A DNA stretch of 64,000 bases from positions 62,001 to 126,000 of the forward strand of contig NZ_ARYM01000012.1 of NCBI RefSeq assembly GCF_000685315.1, written 5' to 3'. The position numbers and the translations under genes were made by a program. The notes beneath the pieces were generated by a model, which had not been told where the DNA came from, searched no databases, and was given only the letters and a program-made list of their open reading frames with translations. The first letter of the stretch is position 1, and each line of letters opens with the position of its first letter. Below, one piece after another: positions 36,562 to 46,448 of this stretch. Source of the stretch: Hyphomonas polymorpha PS728. Its GTDB lineage: Bacteria > Pseudomonadota > Alphaproteobacteria > Caulobacterales > Hyphomonadaceae.

Positions 36562-37173
36562 TTGAAGCGTTCTGTTAAGCCCCCCCGCGTCTGGCAACGG
36601 ATGCTGTCTGGCCGCCGTCTTGATCTGGCGCACCCCTCGCCCATGGATGTGGAAATCGAGGATATCGCCCATGGTCTTGCCCGTGTGGCCCGCTGGAACG
36701 GGCAGACGCGCGGCGAACATGCCTTCTCGGTGGCCGAACATTCCGTGGTGGTCGAGCAGATCGTGCGCAAGCTGGAGCCCGGCCTCGGCCCCGATGCCTG
36801 GCTGACGGCCCTGCTGCATGACAGCCCCGAATATGTGATCGGAGACATGATCTCCCCCTTCAAGGCGCTGCTGGGCGAAAGCTACAAGGACATCGAGGCC
36901 CGCCTGCAGGAGGCGATCCACATCCGCTTCGGCCTGAAACCCGTCACGCCGGTGAAGCTCAAGAAGCTCATCAAGAAGGCCGATCATATCTGCGCCTGGT
37001 TCGAGGCGACCCAGCTTGCCGGCTTCAGCGAGGCAGAGTCGGACGGCTTCTTCGGCCATCCGCCCGAAGGGATGAAATTCCGCCTGAAGCCGCTCTCGGC
37101 CCCCGATGCCCAGAAGGCGTTCCTCAAACGCTTCGACGATATCCAGGACGCACTCGCGGCGGAGGCCGCCTGA
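36562..37173 (+). CDS. HD-domain nucleotidase (YfbR-like)
   Basis: A 203-residue HD-superfamily phosphohydrolase. The metal ligands are GEHAFSVAEHS (His51, His57 region), and LLHDSPEYVIGDM (His-Asp near residue 85), the pattern of YfbR-type 5'-deoxynucleotidases. A TTG at 36562 is the only in-frame start after the stop codon at 36535 and has GGAG nine bases upstream. It overlaps the NrtR-like gene by one base. A role in dNMP turnover or NAD-related nucleotides is suggested by the partner but not shown. Confidence 0.78.
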   Translation: MKRSVKPPRVWQRMLSGRRLDLAHPSPMDVEIEDIAHGLARVARWNGQTRGEHAFSVAEHSVVVEQIVRKLEPGLGPDAWLTALLHDSPEYVIGDMISPFKALLGESYKDIEARLQEAIHIRFGLKPVTPVKLKKLIKKADHICAWFEATQLAGFSEAESDGFFGHPPEGMKFRLKPLSAPDAQKAFLKRFDDIQDALAAEAA

Positions 37174-38123
37174 TGCCCGCTGGCTCGCCGCTGCTGATTG
37201 GCCTCTCGGCCGTGATGGTTGCCATCCAGGAGGGCGAGCCGCATGTGCTGGTCACCCGCCGGCCGAGCGGCGAGGAAGCCCTGCCCTTCGGCCCGTTCGA
37301 CCCCGACAATCACCGCACGTTCGACCTCTCCCTGCGCGGCTGGGTGCGCGAACAGACCGGCTTTGAACTCGGCTATGTCGAACAGCTCTACACCTTCGGC
37401 GACAAGGACCGCGAAACGCCCGAAGCCAGCGTGGTGGACGCGCCGCCAAACGCGCACGTCATCTCGGTCGGCTATCTGGCGCTGACGCCGGAAGAAAAGC
37501 CTGTGGCCGCCAATTTCGAGGCGCGCTGGCGCAGCTGGTATCAGTATTTTCCGTGGGAAGATCATCGCAGCGGCCGCCCCGCCCTCATCGATGCCGAGAT
37601 CGCCCCGCGCCTGAAAACCTGGGCGGCGGGCAATGAACAGCGGGCCGAACGCGCGCGCATCGCCTTTGGCCTGGACAATGCCCGCTGGATCGAGGAGCGC
37701 GTGCTGGAACGCTACGAGCTGCTCTATGAGGCGGGCCTCGTGGCCGAATGTGCGCGCGATGCCGGGCTGCCCGAAGCCGGCATCCGCCTCGGCGCCGCCA
37801 TGACATCCGACCACAGACGGATTCTCGCCACCGGCCTCTCCCGCCTGCGCAGCAAGATCAAATACCGCCCGGTCGTGTTCGAGCTGATGCCAGACCGCTT
37901 CACCCTCAGCGAACTGCAACGCGCGGTCGAGGCCATCCTCGGCCTGCCCCTGCACACGCAGAACTTCCGCCGCGCGCTGGAGAAGACACAGCTCGTCACC
38001 GGCACCGGCCAGATGGAAACCTCCACCGGCGGACGGCCGGCCGAACTCTTCACCTACCGGCGCCACCCCTCCGGCGGCTTCGCCGCCCCCGGCCTCGCCA
38101 CCCCGCGAAAAACTGCGGACTGA
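37173..38123 (+). CDS. NrtR-like regulator (Nudix domain plus winged helix)
   Basis: A 316-residue protein with a Nudix fold (residues 8-150) and a C-terminal winged helix (about 225-300) bearing the NrtR pattern FELMPDRFTLSELQRAVE, NFRRAL and GRPAELFTYRR. The catalytic Nudix box is degenerate: where active enzymes have REUxEExGU this has GWVREQTGFEL, so hydrolysis is unlikely and ligand sensing likely. NrtR proteins sense ADP-ribose and control NAD genes. Its coupling to an HD nucleotidase gene suggests nucleotide or NAD metabolism as the target (inference). Confidence 0.8.
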   Translation: MPAGSPLLIGLSAVMVAIQEGEPHVLVTRRPSGEEALPFGPFDPDNHRTFDLSLRGWVREQTGFELGYVEQLYTFGDKDRETPEASVVDAPPNAHVISVGYLALTPEEKPVAANFEARWRSWYQYFPWEDHRSGRPALIDAEIAPRLKTWAAGNEQRAERARIAFGLDNARWIEERVLERYELLYEAGLVAECARDAGLPEAGIRLGAAMTSDHRRILATGLSRLRSKIKYRPVVFELMPDRFTLSELQRAVEAILGLPLHTQNFRRALEKTQLVTGTGQMETSTGGRPAELFTYRRHPSGGFAAPGLATPRKTAD

Positions 38124-38167
38124 GCGCGCGCCCGTCCCGGCAAGCAAAATCGTCTGCCCCCGAACGA

Positions 38168-38198
38168 AAAAAGCCCCCTCCTTCCGGAGGGGGCTTTT
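38168..38198. terminator. Bidirectional terminator between the NrtR-like gene and lon
   Basis: AAAAGCCCCCTCC and GGAGGGGGCTTTT form a 13-base stem with a TTCC loop. The A- and T-rich ends make it usable from both directions. It ends 28 bases before the lon stop codon. Confidence 0.9.
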
Positions 38199-38225
38199 CC
38201 ATATGTTTCAGCCTTCAGGCGGGCC

Positions 38226-40643
38226 TTAGTGCGTGCGCACCGCGTCGGCATCGCCGGAATTGCCCGGTCCGCCGCCAAGGCTTGCCTGCAGGCGGGCTTC
38301 ATCCTCCTCCGACCATTCGATCGGGGCGAGCGGCCCGGTCAGCGCCAGTTTCAGCACTTCCTGAATGTCCGACACCGGAATGATCTTCAGACCGGTCTTC
38401 ACATTCTCCGGAATCTCGTCGAGATCCTTCTCGTTCTCCTTCGGGATCAGCACCGTCTTGATGCCGCCGCGCAGGGCCGCGAGCAGTTTCTCCTTGAGAC
38501 CGCCAATCGGCAGCACCCGTCCGCGCAAGGACACTTCCCCCGTCATCGCCACTTCGCGGTTGACCGGAACCCCGGTCAGCAGCGACACGATGGCCGTGGT
38601 CATGGCGATACCGGCAGACGGGCCGTCCTTCGGCGTGGCGCCATCGGGAACGTGCACGTGGATGTCGGTCGTGTTGAACACGGTCGGCTTGATGCCAAGG
38701 TCCACCGAGCGCGAGCGCACCAGCGAGCTGGCCGCCGAAATCGACTCCTTCATCACATCCCGCAGGTTGCCCGTCACCTTCATTGCGCCCCGGCCCGGCA
38801 TTTTCACCGCCTCGATGGTGAGGAGGTCGCCGCCCACTTCGGTCCAGGCAAGGCCGGTCACCGCGCCCACCTGATCGGTTTCGTCGGCAAGGCCATAGCG
38901 ATGTTTCCGCACGCCGGCATACTGAGCCAGGTTGTCGGAATCGATGGTCAGGCTGGTGATGTCCTGCGTCGCCAGTTCACGCACGGCCTTGCGGGCCAGG
39001 CGGGAAACTTCGCGCTTCAGGCTGCGCACGCCCGCTTCACGGGTGTAGTAGCGGATAAGGTCGCGGATGGCGCCGTCAGTGACGATCCATTCCTCTTCCT
39101 TGAGACCATGATCCTCCCGCACCTGCGGAACCAGGTGGCGCTTGGTGATCTCCAGCTTCTCGTCTTCCGTGTAGCCGGCGATACGGATGATCTCCATCCG
39201 GTCCAGCAGCGGCTGGGGCATGTTGAGCGAGTTCGCCGTCGTCACGAACATCACGTCCGACAGGTCATAATCGACCTCCAGATAGTGATCGTTGAACGTC
39301 GAGTTCTGCTCTGGATCGAGCACCTCAAGCAGCGCCGACGCCGGATCGCCGCGATGGTCCATGCCCATCTTGTCGATCTCGTCGAGCAGGAACAGCGGGT
39401 TGCCGCTCTTGGTCTTCTTCAGGCTCTGGATGATCCGGCCCGGCATGGAGCCGATATAGGTCCGGCGGTGGCCGCGGATCTCGCTTTCGTCGCGCACGCC
39501 GCCCAGCGACACGCGCACAAAGTCGCGTCCCGTGGCTTCGGCAATCGAGCGGCCCAGCGAGGTTTTACCCACGCCCGGAGGCCCGACGAGGCAGAGGATG
39601 GGGCCCTTCAGGCGCCCGGTCCGCTTCTGCACGGCGAGGTATTCGAGAATACGCTCTTTCACCTTGTCGAGGCCATAATGGTCGTCGTCGAGCTGATGCT
39701 CGGCTTTGACCAGGTCGGTCTCGATATCCTTGCGCTTGCCCCAGGGCAGCGACAGCAGCCAGTCGAGATAATTGCGCACAACCGTGGATTCGGCAGACAT
39801 CGGCGACATCTGGCGCAGTTTCTTGATCTCGGCTTCGGCCTTGGCGCGGGCCTCATGGCTGAGCGGGGTGTCGGCAATCTTCTGGTCCAGCTCGGCCAGC
39901 TCGTCGCGGTCAGAGCCTTCGCCCTGATCGCCCAGCTCGCGCTGGATCGCCTTCATCTGCTCGTTGAGGTAATATTCGCGCTGGGTCTTTTCCATCTGCC
40001 GCTTGACGCGGTTTTTGATCTTCCGCTCCATCTGCAGCATGCCCATCTCGCCTTCCATCAGCGAGAAGACCTTCTCCAGGCGGTCCTTCACCTCGGCCAT
40101 CTCCAGCAATTCCTGCTTGTCGGAGAGCTTCACCGAGAGGTTCGACGCCACCTGATCGGCAAGCCGGCCAGGATCGGTCAGCTGGCTGATCGTGGTGACC
40201 GCTTCTGGCGGGATCTTGCGGTTGAGCTTCACATAGCTCTCGAACTGCTCCTGCACGGCGCGCATCAGCGCCTGCACATCGGAGCTCGCCGGCTCGGCCT
40301 CGGGGATCGCCTCAACCTCGGCTTCGAAATACTCCACCCGGTCGTGCAGCTCCACAAGGCGGGCGCGCGTGCGCCCCTCCACCAGCACCTTCACGGTGCC
40401 GTCGGGCAGCTTCAGGAGTTGCAAGATGGTGGCCAGCGTGCCGGTGGCATGCAGGTCATCGGAAACCGGATTGTCGATGGCCGCGTCCTTCTGGGCCACC
40501 AGCATGATTTCATTATCGGACTCGTCGATCATCTCGAGCGCCCGGACAGACTTGTCACGGCCGACAAACAGCGGCGCGACCATGTCTGGAAAAACAACGA
40601 TGTCCCGAAGCGGCAACACCGGCACTGTCTTTGTTTTTGGCAT
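38226..40643 (-). CDS. lon: ATP-dependent protease Lon
   Basis: AAA+ serine protease of 805 residues. The N-terminal substrate domain begins [14 protein letters not shown]; the Walker A motif is [11 protein letters not shown] (about 350-360) and Walker [11 protein letters not shown]; the protease dyad is Ser676 (DGPSAG) and Lys717 (GGLKEK). I use the ATG at 40643, which has AAAGGAGG upstream. In Caulobacter relatives Lon degrades DnaA, CcrM and SciP; whether it does so here is inference. A possible heat-shock promoter is noted upstream. Confidence 0.96.
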   Translation of the reverse strand: MPKTKTVPVLPLRDIVVFPDMVAPLFVGRDKSVRALEMIDESDNEIMLVAQKDAAIDNPVSDDLHATGTLATILQLLKLPDGTVKVLVEGRTRARLVELHDRVEYFEAEVEAIPEAEPASSDVQALMRAVQEQFESYVKLNRKIPPEAVTTISQLTDPGRLADQVASNLSVKLSDKQELLEMAEVKDRLEKVFSLMEGEMGMLQMERKIKNRVKRQMEKTQREYYLNEQMKAIQRELGDQGEGSDRDELAELDQKIADTPLSHEARAKAEAEIKKLRQMSPMSAESTVVRNYLDWLLSLPWGKRKDIETDLVKAEHQLDDDHYGLDKVKERILEYLAVQKRTGRLKGPILCLVGPPGVGKTSLGRSIAEATGRDFVRVSLGGVRDESEIRGHRRTYIGSMPGRIIQSLKKTKSGNPLFLLDEIDKMGMDHRGDPASALLEVLDPEQNSTFNDHYLEVDYDLSDVMFVTTANSLNMPQPLLDRMEIIRIAGYTEDEKLEITKRHLVPQVREDHGLKEEEWIVTDGAIRDLIRYYTREAGVRSLKREVSRLARKAVRELATQDITSLTIDSDNLAQYAGVRKHRYGLADETDQVGAVTGLAWTEVGGDLLTIEAVKMPGRGAMKVTGNLRDVMKESISAASSLVRSRSVDLGIKPTVFNTTDIHVHVPDGATPKDGPSAGIAMTTAIVSLLTGVPVNREVAMTGEVSLRGRVLPIGGLKEKLLAALRGGIKTVLIPKENEKDLDEIPENVKTGLKIIPVSDIQEVLKLALTGPLAPIEWSEEDEARLQASLGGGPGNSGDADAVRTH

Positions 40644-40734
40644 CTTAGTGCCTCCTTTGATTCGGGCCCCGCTGAGCGGCAACCCGTTATACCCTCAAAA
40701 CACCGGTCAGAGCATCCTTCGGGCGACAGTCGGA

Positions 40735-40763
40735 ATGTGGAAACCCCACCTTAACCCTTCAAG
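40735..40763 (-). promoter_or_regulatory. Candidate sigma-32 promoter of lon
   Basis: On the minus strand CTTGAA (40763-40758) and CCACAT (40740-40735) are 17 bases apart. The first word fits the alphaproteobacterial heat-shock -35 element; the second is a weaker match. It lies about 92 bases upstream of the start codon inside the 367-base divergent region 40644-41010 shared with parE, which otherwise holds only the TTAA element at 40909. Confidence 0.35.
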
Positions 40764-40908
40764 CTGAACGCTGCTCAACAATGTTGTGAATTGCGCTTAC
40801 CCCCGCGTTCACTCTTCTCCTCCCCCGTTCCCGGCGCGGCAACGCACACCGCCCCCTTGCCCCACCCCGCAAACCCCGCCAGATGTTCCCCCTTGGCAGA
40901 AGGCCGAA

Positions 40909-40939
40909 GGTTAACAAACCTTAGCGGAACGTTAAGGAA
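40909..40939 (+). promoter_or_regulatory. Two-part TTAA element upstream of parE, copy 2
   Basis: GGTTAACA at 40909 and GTTAAGGAA at 40931 are 22 bases apart start to start, identical in words and spacing to the element upstream of parC at 5306-5336, although the 14 bases between differ. It ends 72 bases before the parE start. TTAG-N7-TTAA (40921-40935) within it also fits a half-conserved CtrA site. Confidence 0.45.
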
Positions 40940-41010
40940 TTTACCCTCTTGTCTGCCTGCACAATTCCGCCGGTCCCCCCGGCGTTTTCAGAAGACGGAG
41001 AAGCGGCCCC

Positions 41011-43005
41011 ATGTCCTCAGCGCGGCAGATGAAGCAAGACGACCTGCTGGCCGGCACGGCGGGCTATTCCGCCAAGGATATCGAGGTTCTCGAGGGCCTT
41101 GAGCCCGTCCGCAAGCGCCCCGGCATGTATATCGGCGGCACCGATGAGCGTGCCTGGCACCACCTCTTCGCCGAAGTCCTCGACAATGCGATGGACGAAG
41201 CCGTCGCCGGCCATGCCAGCCGCATCGAGATCAAGCTCGCCGCCGACGGCTTCCTGACCGTCACGGATAATGGCCGCGGCATCCCGATCGACCCGCACCC
41301 GAAATTCCCCAAGAAATCAGCGCTCGAAGTCATCATGACGACGCTCCATTCGGGCGGCAAGTTCTCGGACAAGGCCTACTCCACCGCCGGCGGCCTGCAC
41401 GGCGTCGGCATCTCCGTGGTCAACGCCCTCTCCGAGAAGGTCATCGTCGAGGTTGCCCGCGACCGCACGCTCTACCGTCAGGAATTCTCGCGCGGCCAGC
41501 CCCTCGGCAAGCTCCAGAAGGTCGGCGCTGCCCCCAACCGGCGCGGCACCTCCGTCAGCTTCAAGCCTGACGCCCAGATCTTCGGCGACAAGCTCCGCTG
41601 GCGCCCCCAGCGCCTCTTCCAGATGGCGCGCTCGAAGGCCTATCTCTTCCGCGGCGTCGAGCTGCGGTGGTCGTGTGATCCCGAGCTTCTGCCCGAGGAC
41701 TCCAAAGTCCCCGCCGAAGCCGTCCTCTCCTATCCCAATGGCCTGGCCGACCAGCTCACCGAAGTCTTCGGCGACAAGGGCACGATCACCGAAACCCCCT
41801 TCACCGGCCTCGTGGACATGGGCGCCGAAGGCAAGGTCGAATGGGCGATTGCCTGGACGCAGGCCGGTTTCGGCGATGCCGACGGCTTCTCCCGCTCCTA
41901 CTGTAACACCATCCCGACGCCCGAAGGCGGCACCCATGAGGCCGGCTTCCGCTCGGCCATCACCAAGGGCATCCGCAATTTCGGCGAGCTGACCGGCAAC
42001 AAGAAAGCCTCCGAAGTCACCGCCGAAGACATCATGGGCCATTCCGGCCTCCTCCTCTCGGTGTTCATCCGCGGGCCTGAGTTCGTCGGCCAGACCAAGG
42101 ACAAGCTCTCCTCCACCCACGCTTTCCGCCTTGTGGAAAACGCGGTGCGCGATCACTTCGACCATTGGCTCGCCGGCTCCCCCAAGGAGGCAAACAAGCT
42201 CCTCTCCTGGGCGATTGACCGCGCCGATGAGCGCGCCCGCCGCCGCAAGGCGAAGGAAATCAGCCGCAAGTCCGCCACCAAGAAACTCCGCCTCCCCGGC
42301 AAGCTCGCAGACTGCTCGGCCAAAGGCCCGGAAGGCACAGAGCTGTTCCTCGTCGAGGGCGACTCGGCCGGCGGCTCCGCCAAACAGGCCCGCAACCGCG
42401 AGACGCAGGCTATCCTCCCGCTCCGCGGCAAGATCCTCAACGTCGAAAGCGCGTCCGGCGACAAGCTGATGGGCAACCAGGAACTGGCCGACCTCTCGCT
42501 TGCTCTGGGTACGGAGCTTGGCCGCAAGTTCAACATCGATGATCTGCGCTATGATCGCATCATCATCATGACCGATGCGGACGTGGACGGGGCCCACATC
42601 GCCTCCCTGCTCATCACCTTCTTCTACCGGCTCACGCCGGGCCTGATCGAGGCCGGCCGCCTCTTCCTCGCCATGCCGCCGCTCTATCGCCTCTCCAACA
42701 AGGGCAACATCCATTACGCCATGGATGATGCAGACCGTGCGCGGATCATGAAGGAACACTTCAAGGGTAACCAGAAGGTCGACATGACGCGCTTCAAGGG
42801 TCTGGGTGAGATGAACCCCGCCCAGCTGAAAGAAACCACCATGAACCCGGCCACCCGCACGCTTGCCCGCGTCACCCTGCCGGCCACCATGGATGACGAA
42901 ATGAAGCCCGCAGACCTCATCAACACCCTGATGGGCAAGAAAGCCGAACTCCGCTTCCGCTTCATCCAGGAAAACGCCGCCTTCGTCGAAGAGCTGGATA
43001 TCTGA
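41011..43005 (+). CDS. parE: DNA topoisomerase IV subunit B
   Basis: ATPase subunit of topoisomerase IV, partner of ParC (2992-5226). The 664 residues have the GHKL ATP site: LDNAMDEAVAGH (Glu/Asn), TVTDNGRGIPID and GGLHGVGISVVNALS; the transducer domain; and the TOPRIM domain with LFLVEGDSAGGSAKQARNR and MTDADVDGAHI. The C-terminus FKGLGEMNPAQLKETTM is standard. The short insert-free form and the sequence PLRGKILNVE point to ParE rather than GyrB. The ATG at 41011 follows GGAG. Confidence 0.95.
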   Translation: MSSARQMKQDDLLAGTAGYSAKDIEVLEGLEPVRKRPGMYIGGTDERAWHHLFAEVLDNAMDEAVAGHASRIEIKLAADGFLTVTDNGRGIPIDPHPKFPKKSALEVIMTTLHSGGKFSDKAYSTAGGLHGVGISVVNALSEKVIVEVARDRTLYRQEFSRGQPLGKLQKVGAAPNRRGTSVSFKPDAQIFGDKLRWRPQRLFQMARSKAYLFRGVELRWSCDPELLPEDSKVPAEAVLSYPNGLADQLTEVFGDKGTITETPFTGLVDMGAEGKVEWAIAWTQAGFGDADGFSRSYCNTIPTPEGGTHEAGFRSAITKGIRNFGELTGNKKASEVTAEDIMGHSGLLLSVFIRGPEFVGQTKDKLSSTHAFRLVENAVRDHFDHWLAGSPKEANKLLSWAIDRADERARRRKAKEISRKSATKKLRLPGKLADCSAKGPEGTELFLVEGDSAGGSAKQARNRETQAILPLRGKILNVESASGDKLMGNQELADLSLALGTELGRKFNIDDLRYDRIIIMTDADVDGAHIASLLITFFYRLTPGLIEAGRLFLAMPPLYRLSNKGNIHYAMDDADRARIMKEHFKGNQKVDMTRFKGLGEMNPAQLKETTMNPATRTLARVTLPATMDDEMKPADLINTLMGKKAELRFRFIQENAAFVEELDI

Positions 43006-43037
43006 TCCAGCGTCAACCCCAAGCACAACGCCAAACC

Positions 43038-43056
43038 CCTCTCCCTCAGGGAGAGG
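43038..43056. repeat. REP-like palindrome downstream of parE
   Basis: CCTCTCCCT-C-AGGGAGAGG is a perfect nine-base-arm palindrome, followed by a G-rich tail (about 43057-43090) containing GTGGGAGGTGAGG. It resembles the hairpins at 22-46 and 100-128. It occupies most of the 206-base gap after parE and may also terminate parE. Confidence 0.6.
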
Positions 43057-43211
43057 AGGGGCCCGCGCTCGCAGAACGTGGGAGGTGAGGGCCTCCAACG
43101 GTGAGCCCCTATCCCCCACCCCATCTTCCAAAAATTCCCACCAAATCAACCCCCTCCCCAAAAACACCTCCGGCTTATCCACCCCCTGCCGGCCCATGCT
43201 AATCTCCCTGC

Positions 43212-43970
43212 ATGGACTATGCGCCCCGCCCCCTGAAGCTCAAGACTGCCCATGACGGCCTGATCGGCCGTACACGGAGATTTGTGCTGTCCCTGGTGGC
43301 GGAAATCGAAGAGCGCCTGCCTCCCGGCGAAGGCGCCATCATTCCGGCCGCTCTCATCCGTAGGCTGATGCGCAACTGGCTGATCCCGGCCGAGGCGGCC
43401 ATGCGCCGCGCCATCCTGCTGATCGCCGCCTCCCTGCCCCTGCCCCCGCTGGCCGCGCTCATCCCGGCTGCGGCCTCCGCCCCGGCCCCGCCGCAAGCCT
43501 CGCCGCGCAAGCCCCCGGAAGGCGGCGCCAGAAAATCTTCGCGCACGCCGGTTTTCAGCATGAAGGAACCCCAGCGCCGTTCGAAGGCGGACGATACCGC
43601 CGCAGACCAGCTGCGCCGCAGCCTGCTTCAGGCCGCCGCCATGGATCGCCCCTGCCGCCCCCTTGCGCCGCTGCGCCCCCTCAGAAGCCCCACCGAAGAA
43701 GCTGCCCGCCTGCAGGAGCGTTTCCTGTGTCGGCTGGACGCGCTGGCCTTCGCCATGGGCAATCCCGAGCGCGAAGCCGAACGTTTTCTCCGCCGCCAGG
43801 AGAAGGAAGCCGAAAAGCACCGCCAGATTGGCGCGCTTCCGCCGCTGCCCATCTCCTTTCAGAGGCCCTCCGGCCTCGGCGAAGAAACCGATCCGCAATT
43901 CATCAGCCTCCTGATTGATCTTAATGCGGCGGTTGCGCCCCTCTTCCCCGCCCACCCCAATACCTCCTGA
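43212..43970 (+). CDS. Uncharacterised protein
   Basis: A 252-residue protein that I do not recognise. It begins MDYAPRPLKLKTAHDGLIGRTRRFVLSLV with a helical, basic first part (1-75) that includes a moderately hydrophobic helix (AILLIAASLPLPPLAALIPAA, about 66-86), then a Pro/Ala/Ser/Arg-rich linker (85-125) and a charged helical part (130-220). No signal peptide, no cysteine motif. Codon use resembles its neighbours. It lies alone between parE and the terminator at 44037. Confidence 0.6.
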   Translation: MDYAPRPLKLKTAHDGLIGRTRRFVLSLVAEIEERLPPGEGAIIPAALIRRLMRNWLIPAEAAMRRAILLIAASLPLPPLAALIPAAASAPAPPQASPRKPPEGGARKSSRTPVFSMKEPQRRSKADDTAADQLRRSLLQAAAMDRPCRPLAPLRPLRSPTEEAARLQERFLCRLDALAFAMGNPEREAERFLRRQEKEAEKHRQIGALPPLPISFQRPSGLGEETDPQFISLLIDLNAAVAPLFPAHPNTS

Positions 43971-44036
43971 CGCACGGCAAAATCCCCGCCGCCCGCCTCC
44001 CCAGCCCCGCTGGGGAGGATACAGGCGTTGCACATA

Positions 44037-44065
44037 AAAAACCCCTCCGCTGCCGGAGGGGTTTT
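44037..44065. terminator. Bidirectional terminator
   Basis: AAAAACCCCTCCG and CGGAGGGGTTTT flank a short CTGC loop between the uncharacterised plus-strand gene and the minus-strand nfeD gene. T-rich on both strands. Confidence 0.85.
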
Positions 44066-44091
44066 GTTCAATTGCAAAGGGCTGGAAAACC

Positions 44092-44559
44092 TCAGCCCTT
44101 GCGCACCACCGCCGTATTGGCGCGCGTCTCCGCCACGATGATCGCGTCGCCCGCCAGGATCGGCGGCTCGCCCGGAACTGCTTCTGCGCCCCACACCGTA
44201 TCGCCGATCTTCACCTGCCCGGCCCCGGCCACGAAGTCCTTCGTCGCCTGTCCGCGCTGGCCCACCAGCTGCGCCATCCGCTTGTTCAGCGTGGGGTGTT
44301 CCGGCGCCGCCTTGCGCAGGCCAGGGAAAACGATCCGGCTGCCGATAATCAGGATAATCGCGGCCACCAGGAACACGATCACCTGCCCGTGCCAGCCCGC
44401 AATCCCCTCGGGCGCTACGGCGGCAAAGATCGCCGTCAGCACCGCGCCGATGGAGGCCATCAGCAAGTCATACGTGCCGGTGATCATCTCCAGGCCGAAG
44501 AAGATCAGCGCCAGCGCCAACCAGTGCCACCATGTCACCCCTGCCAGCAATGCGTCCAT
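44092..44559 (-). CDS. NfeD-like membrane protein
   Basis: A 155-residue short NfeD homologue: two or three membrane segments in residues 8-80 (WWHWLALALIFFGLEM, GQVIVFLVAAIILIIGS), followed by a small OB-fold domain (LVGQRGQATKDFVAGAGQVKIGDTVW, positions 98-123 in outline). Short NfeD proteins are partners of SPFH proteins such as the one encoded just upstream, 32 bases away on the same strand, and the pair is thought to act in membrane-domain organisation and protein quality control. Confidence 0.88.
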   Translation of the reverse strand: MDALLAGVTWWHWLALALIFFGLEMITGTYDLLMASIGAVLTAIFAAVAPEGIAGWHGQVIVFLVAAIILIIGSRIVFPGLRKAAPEHPTLNKRMAQLVGQRGQATKDFVAGAGQVKIGDTVWGAEAVPGEPPILAGDAIIVAETRANTAVVRKG

Positions 44560-44591
44560 GTTCAGGAACTCCTCTGTCTACCGGCCGGGGC

Positions 44592-45560
44592 TCAGCTGCC
44601 CGTCCGTGTGGGCGGCACAGCCCCGCCCGGCGGCCGCGGCGTGGCCGAGGCGGCCTTCGCCGAGTCCGTCAGCCCACGGATGCCTTCGATAGTGCCCAGG
44701 ATCGACGAGAACTCGGCCGGGATGATCACGGTGCGCTGCTGACTGGAGGTCGCCAGCTTCTCGAACGCGGCCACATAGGCCTGGCCCAGGAAGTAGTTGA
44801 TGGCGTTGACATCGCCCCGCGCAATCGCCTCGGAAACCATCGCGGTGGCCTTCGCTTCGGCCTCGGCTTCCCGCTCGCGCGCCTCGGCGTCGCGGAAGGC
44901 GGCCTCGCGGCGGCCCTCGGCCTCCAGGATCTGCGATTGTTTCTGGCCCTCGGCCTTCAGGATGGCAGACTGTTTCTCCCCCTCGGCGGTCAGGATTTCC
45001 GCTCGCTTCAGGCGCTCGGCCTTCATCTGCCGGGCCATTGCCTCGGTAATGTCGGCGGGTGGGGTGAGGTCCTTTATCTCGATCCGGGTCACCTTGACGC
45101 CCCAGGGATGGGTCGCCGCATCAATCGTGCCCAGGAGGCGCGCATTGATCTCGTCGCGGTTCGACAGCACCTCATCGAGGTCCATTGAGCCCACCACGGT
45201 CCGGATATTGGTCATGGAGAGGTTGGTGATCGCATGGGTGAGGTTGTTCACCTCATAGGCCGCCTGCACCGCATCAATCACCTGGATGAACACGATGGCA
45301 TCGCAGGAGACCATGGCGTTGTCCTTGGTGATCACCTCCTGCTGGGGCACATCCAGCACGGTCTCCATCATGTTCATCCGCCGACCGATCCGGTCGATGA
45401 AGGGCACGATGACGTGCGGCCCCGGCGCCAGCGTCTTGGTGTAGCGGCCAAACCGTTCCACGGTCCAGTTATAGCCCTGCGGCACGAATTTCAGCGCCGA
45501 GAACAGCAGGATGAACGCCACAGCCAGGGCGACGACGAAGGTGACGAATACGATGTCCAT
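44592..45560 (-). CDS. qmcA: SPFH/band 7 family protein (QmcA-like stomatin)
   Basis: A 322-residue membrane-anchored scaffold protein. One N-terminal membrane segment (about 3-24) is followed by the SPFH domain ([37 protein letters not shown]) and a long Ala/Glu/Lys coiled coil (about 190-255) with repeated [20 protein letters not shown] heptads. The ATG at 45560 follows GAGGGA; the longer in-frame reading is not plausible. It forms a unit with the NfeD-like gene. Confidence 0.9.
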   Translation of the reverse strand: MDIVFVTFVVALAVAFILLFSALKFVPQGYNWTVERFGRYTKTLAPGPHVIVPFIDRIGRRMNMMETVLDVPQQEVITKDNAMVSCDAIVFIQVIDAVQAAYEVNNLTHAITNLSMTNIRTVVGSMDLDEVLSNRDEINARLLGTIDAATHPWGVKVTRIEIKDLTPPADITEAMARQMKAERLKRAEILTAEGEKQSAILKAEGQKQSQILEAEGRREAAFRDAEAREREAEAEAKATAMVSEAIARGDVNAINYFLGQAYVAAFEKLATSSQQRTVIIPAEFSSILGTIEGIRGLTDSAKAASATPRPPGGAVPPTRTGS

Positions 45561-45627
45561 GGGTCCCTCTCCACGTTGATAACAAATCAGACTTGGGGAG
45601 AGTTTGCCGTTTTTCAATAAATCCGCA

Positions 45628-45666
45628 ACGAAAATCGGCCCGCCACGTCCCCGCAGCAGGCCGATC
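45628..45666 (-). terminator. Terminator after the peroxiredoxin gene
   Basis: On the minus strand ATCGGCC and GGCCGAT form a stem with a GC-rich loop, directly followed by TTTTCGTT. It lies in the 153-base gap between the peroxiredoxin stop and the SPFH start. Confidence 0.55.
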
Positions 45667-45713
45667 ATCGCCGTATTCGGTAACAGGCGCTTAAACGCGC
45701 CCTTCAGCCGGCC

Positions 45714-46196
45714 TCAGAGCTGGCCGAGCAGATAGTCGGCGCTGGAGACCTTGAATTCCCCGCCCGCTTCCACGTTCAGTTCGGCCACAACGCCGTCCTT
45801 CACCAGCATGGAATAGCGCTGCGAGCGCTTGCCCATGCCAAAGCCGGACGCATCAAGTTCGAGGCCCAGCGCCTGCGCAAAGGCGCCATTGCCATCGGCC
45901 AGCATCCGCACTTTCTCGTCGGCATGGGAGCTCTTGCCCCAGGCGCCCATCACGAACACATCGTTCACCGAGGTGCAGACGATGTCATCCACGCCCTTGG
46001 TCTTGAAGTCGCCAGCCTTGTCGACATAGCCCGGCAGGTGGCGGGCCGAACAGGTCGGGGTATAGGCCCCCGGCACGGCGAACAGGGCAACGGTCTTGCC
46101 ACCGAACACCTCAGCCGTGGTCACGGGCTTTGGCCCATCCACGGTCATTTCCATAAAAGTCGCTTCCGGCAGTTTGTCGCCCACTTTGATCGCCAT
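45714..46196 (-). CDS. Peroxiredoxin, Prx5 type
   Basis: A 160-residue thiol peroxidase that reduces hydrogen and organic peroxides. The peroxidatic Cys49 is in the motif PGAYTPTCS; a second cysteine, Cys74 in DIVCTSVND, is the usual second cysteine of this group. WGKSSHADEKVRMLADGNG is a further Prx5 signature. It is divergent from the iron-regulated TonB receptor gene; peroxide defence next to iron uptake is sensible but a shared control is not shown. Confidence 0.93.
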   Translation of the reverse strand: MAIKVGDKLPEATFMEMTVDGPKPVTTAEVFGGKTVALFAVPGAYTPTCSARHLPGYVDKAGDFKTKGVDDIVCTSVNDVFVMGAWGKSSHADEKVRMLADGNGAFAQALGLELDASGFGMGKRSQRYSMLVKDGVVAELNVEAGGEFKVSSADYLLGQL

Positions 46197-46448
46197 GGCA
46201 GTTTTCTCCTTGCTGGCCTCAGGAGATAGGCCGCTCCGGCGCGTCCCGCAATGCTTGCCCGCCCGGCAGCCGGCAATCCGTGTCGTTTCCCCCCAACCCG
46301 GAAAACCGCCAAACCCGCCCCAGGATCGCCGCCGCCCTTTCTGCCACCGGGCAAAGCGGCATTGAAAGGGCCGTCAGAGGCGCGGGGCCGATTGTGATCC
46401 CCGCGCAACGGGCTGCAGAATCTGCGAAAGAATCTCAATTGACGCATT

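Noticed and set aside
38229-40754. 841-codon open frame on the plus strand opposite lon
   Set aside because: It is the antisense shadow of lon, with the His/Arg/Leu-rich composition typical of reversed G+C-rich codons and no family signature.
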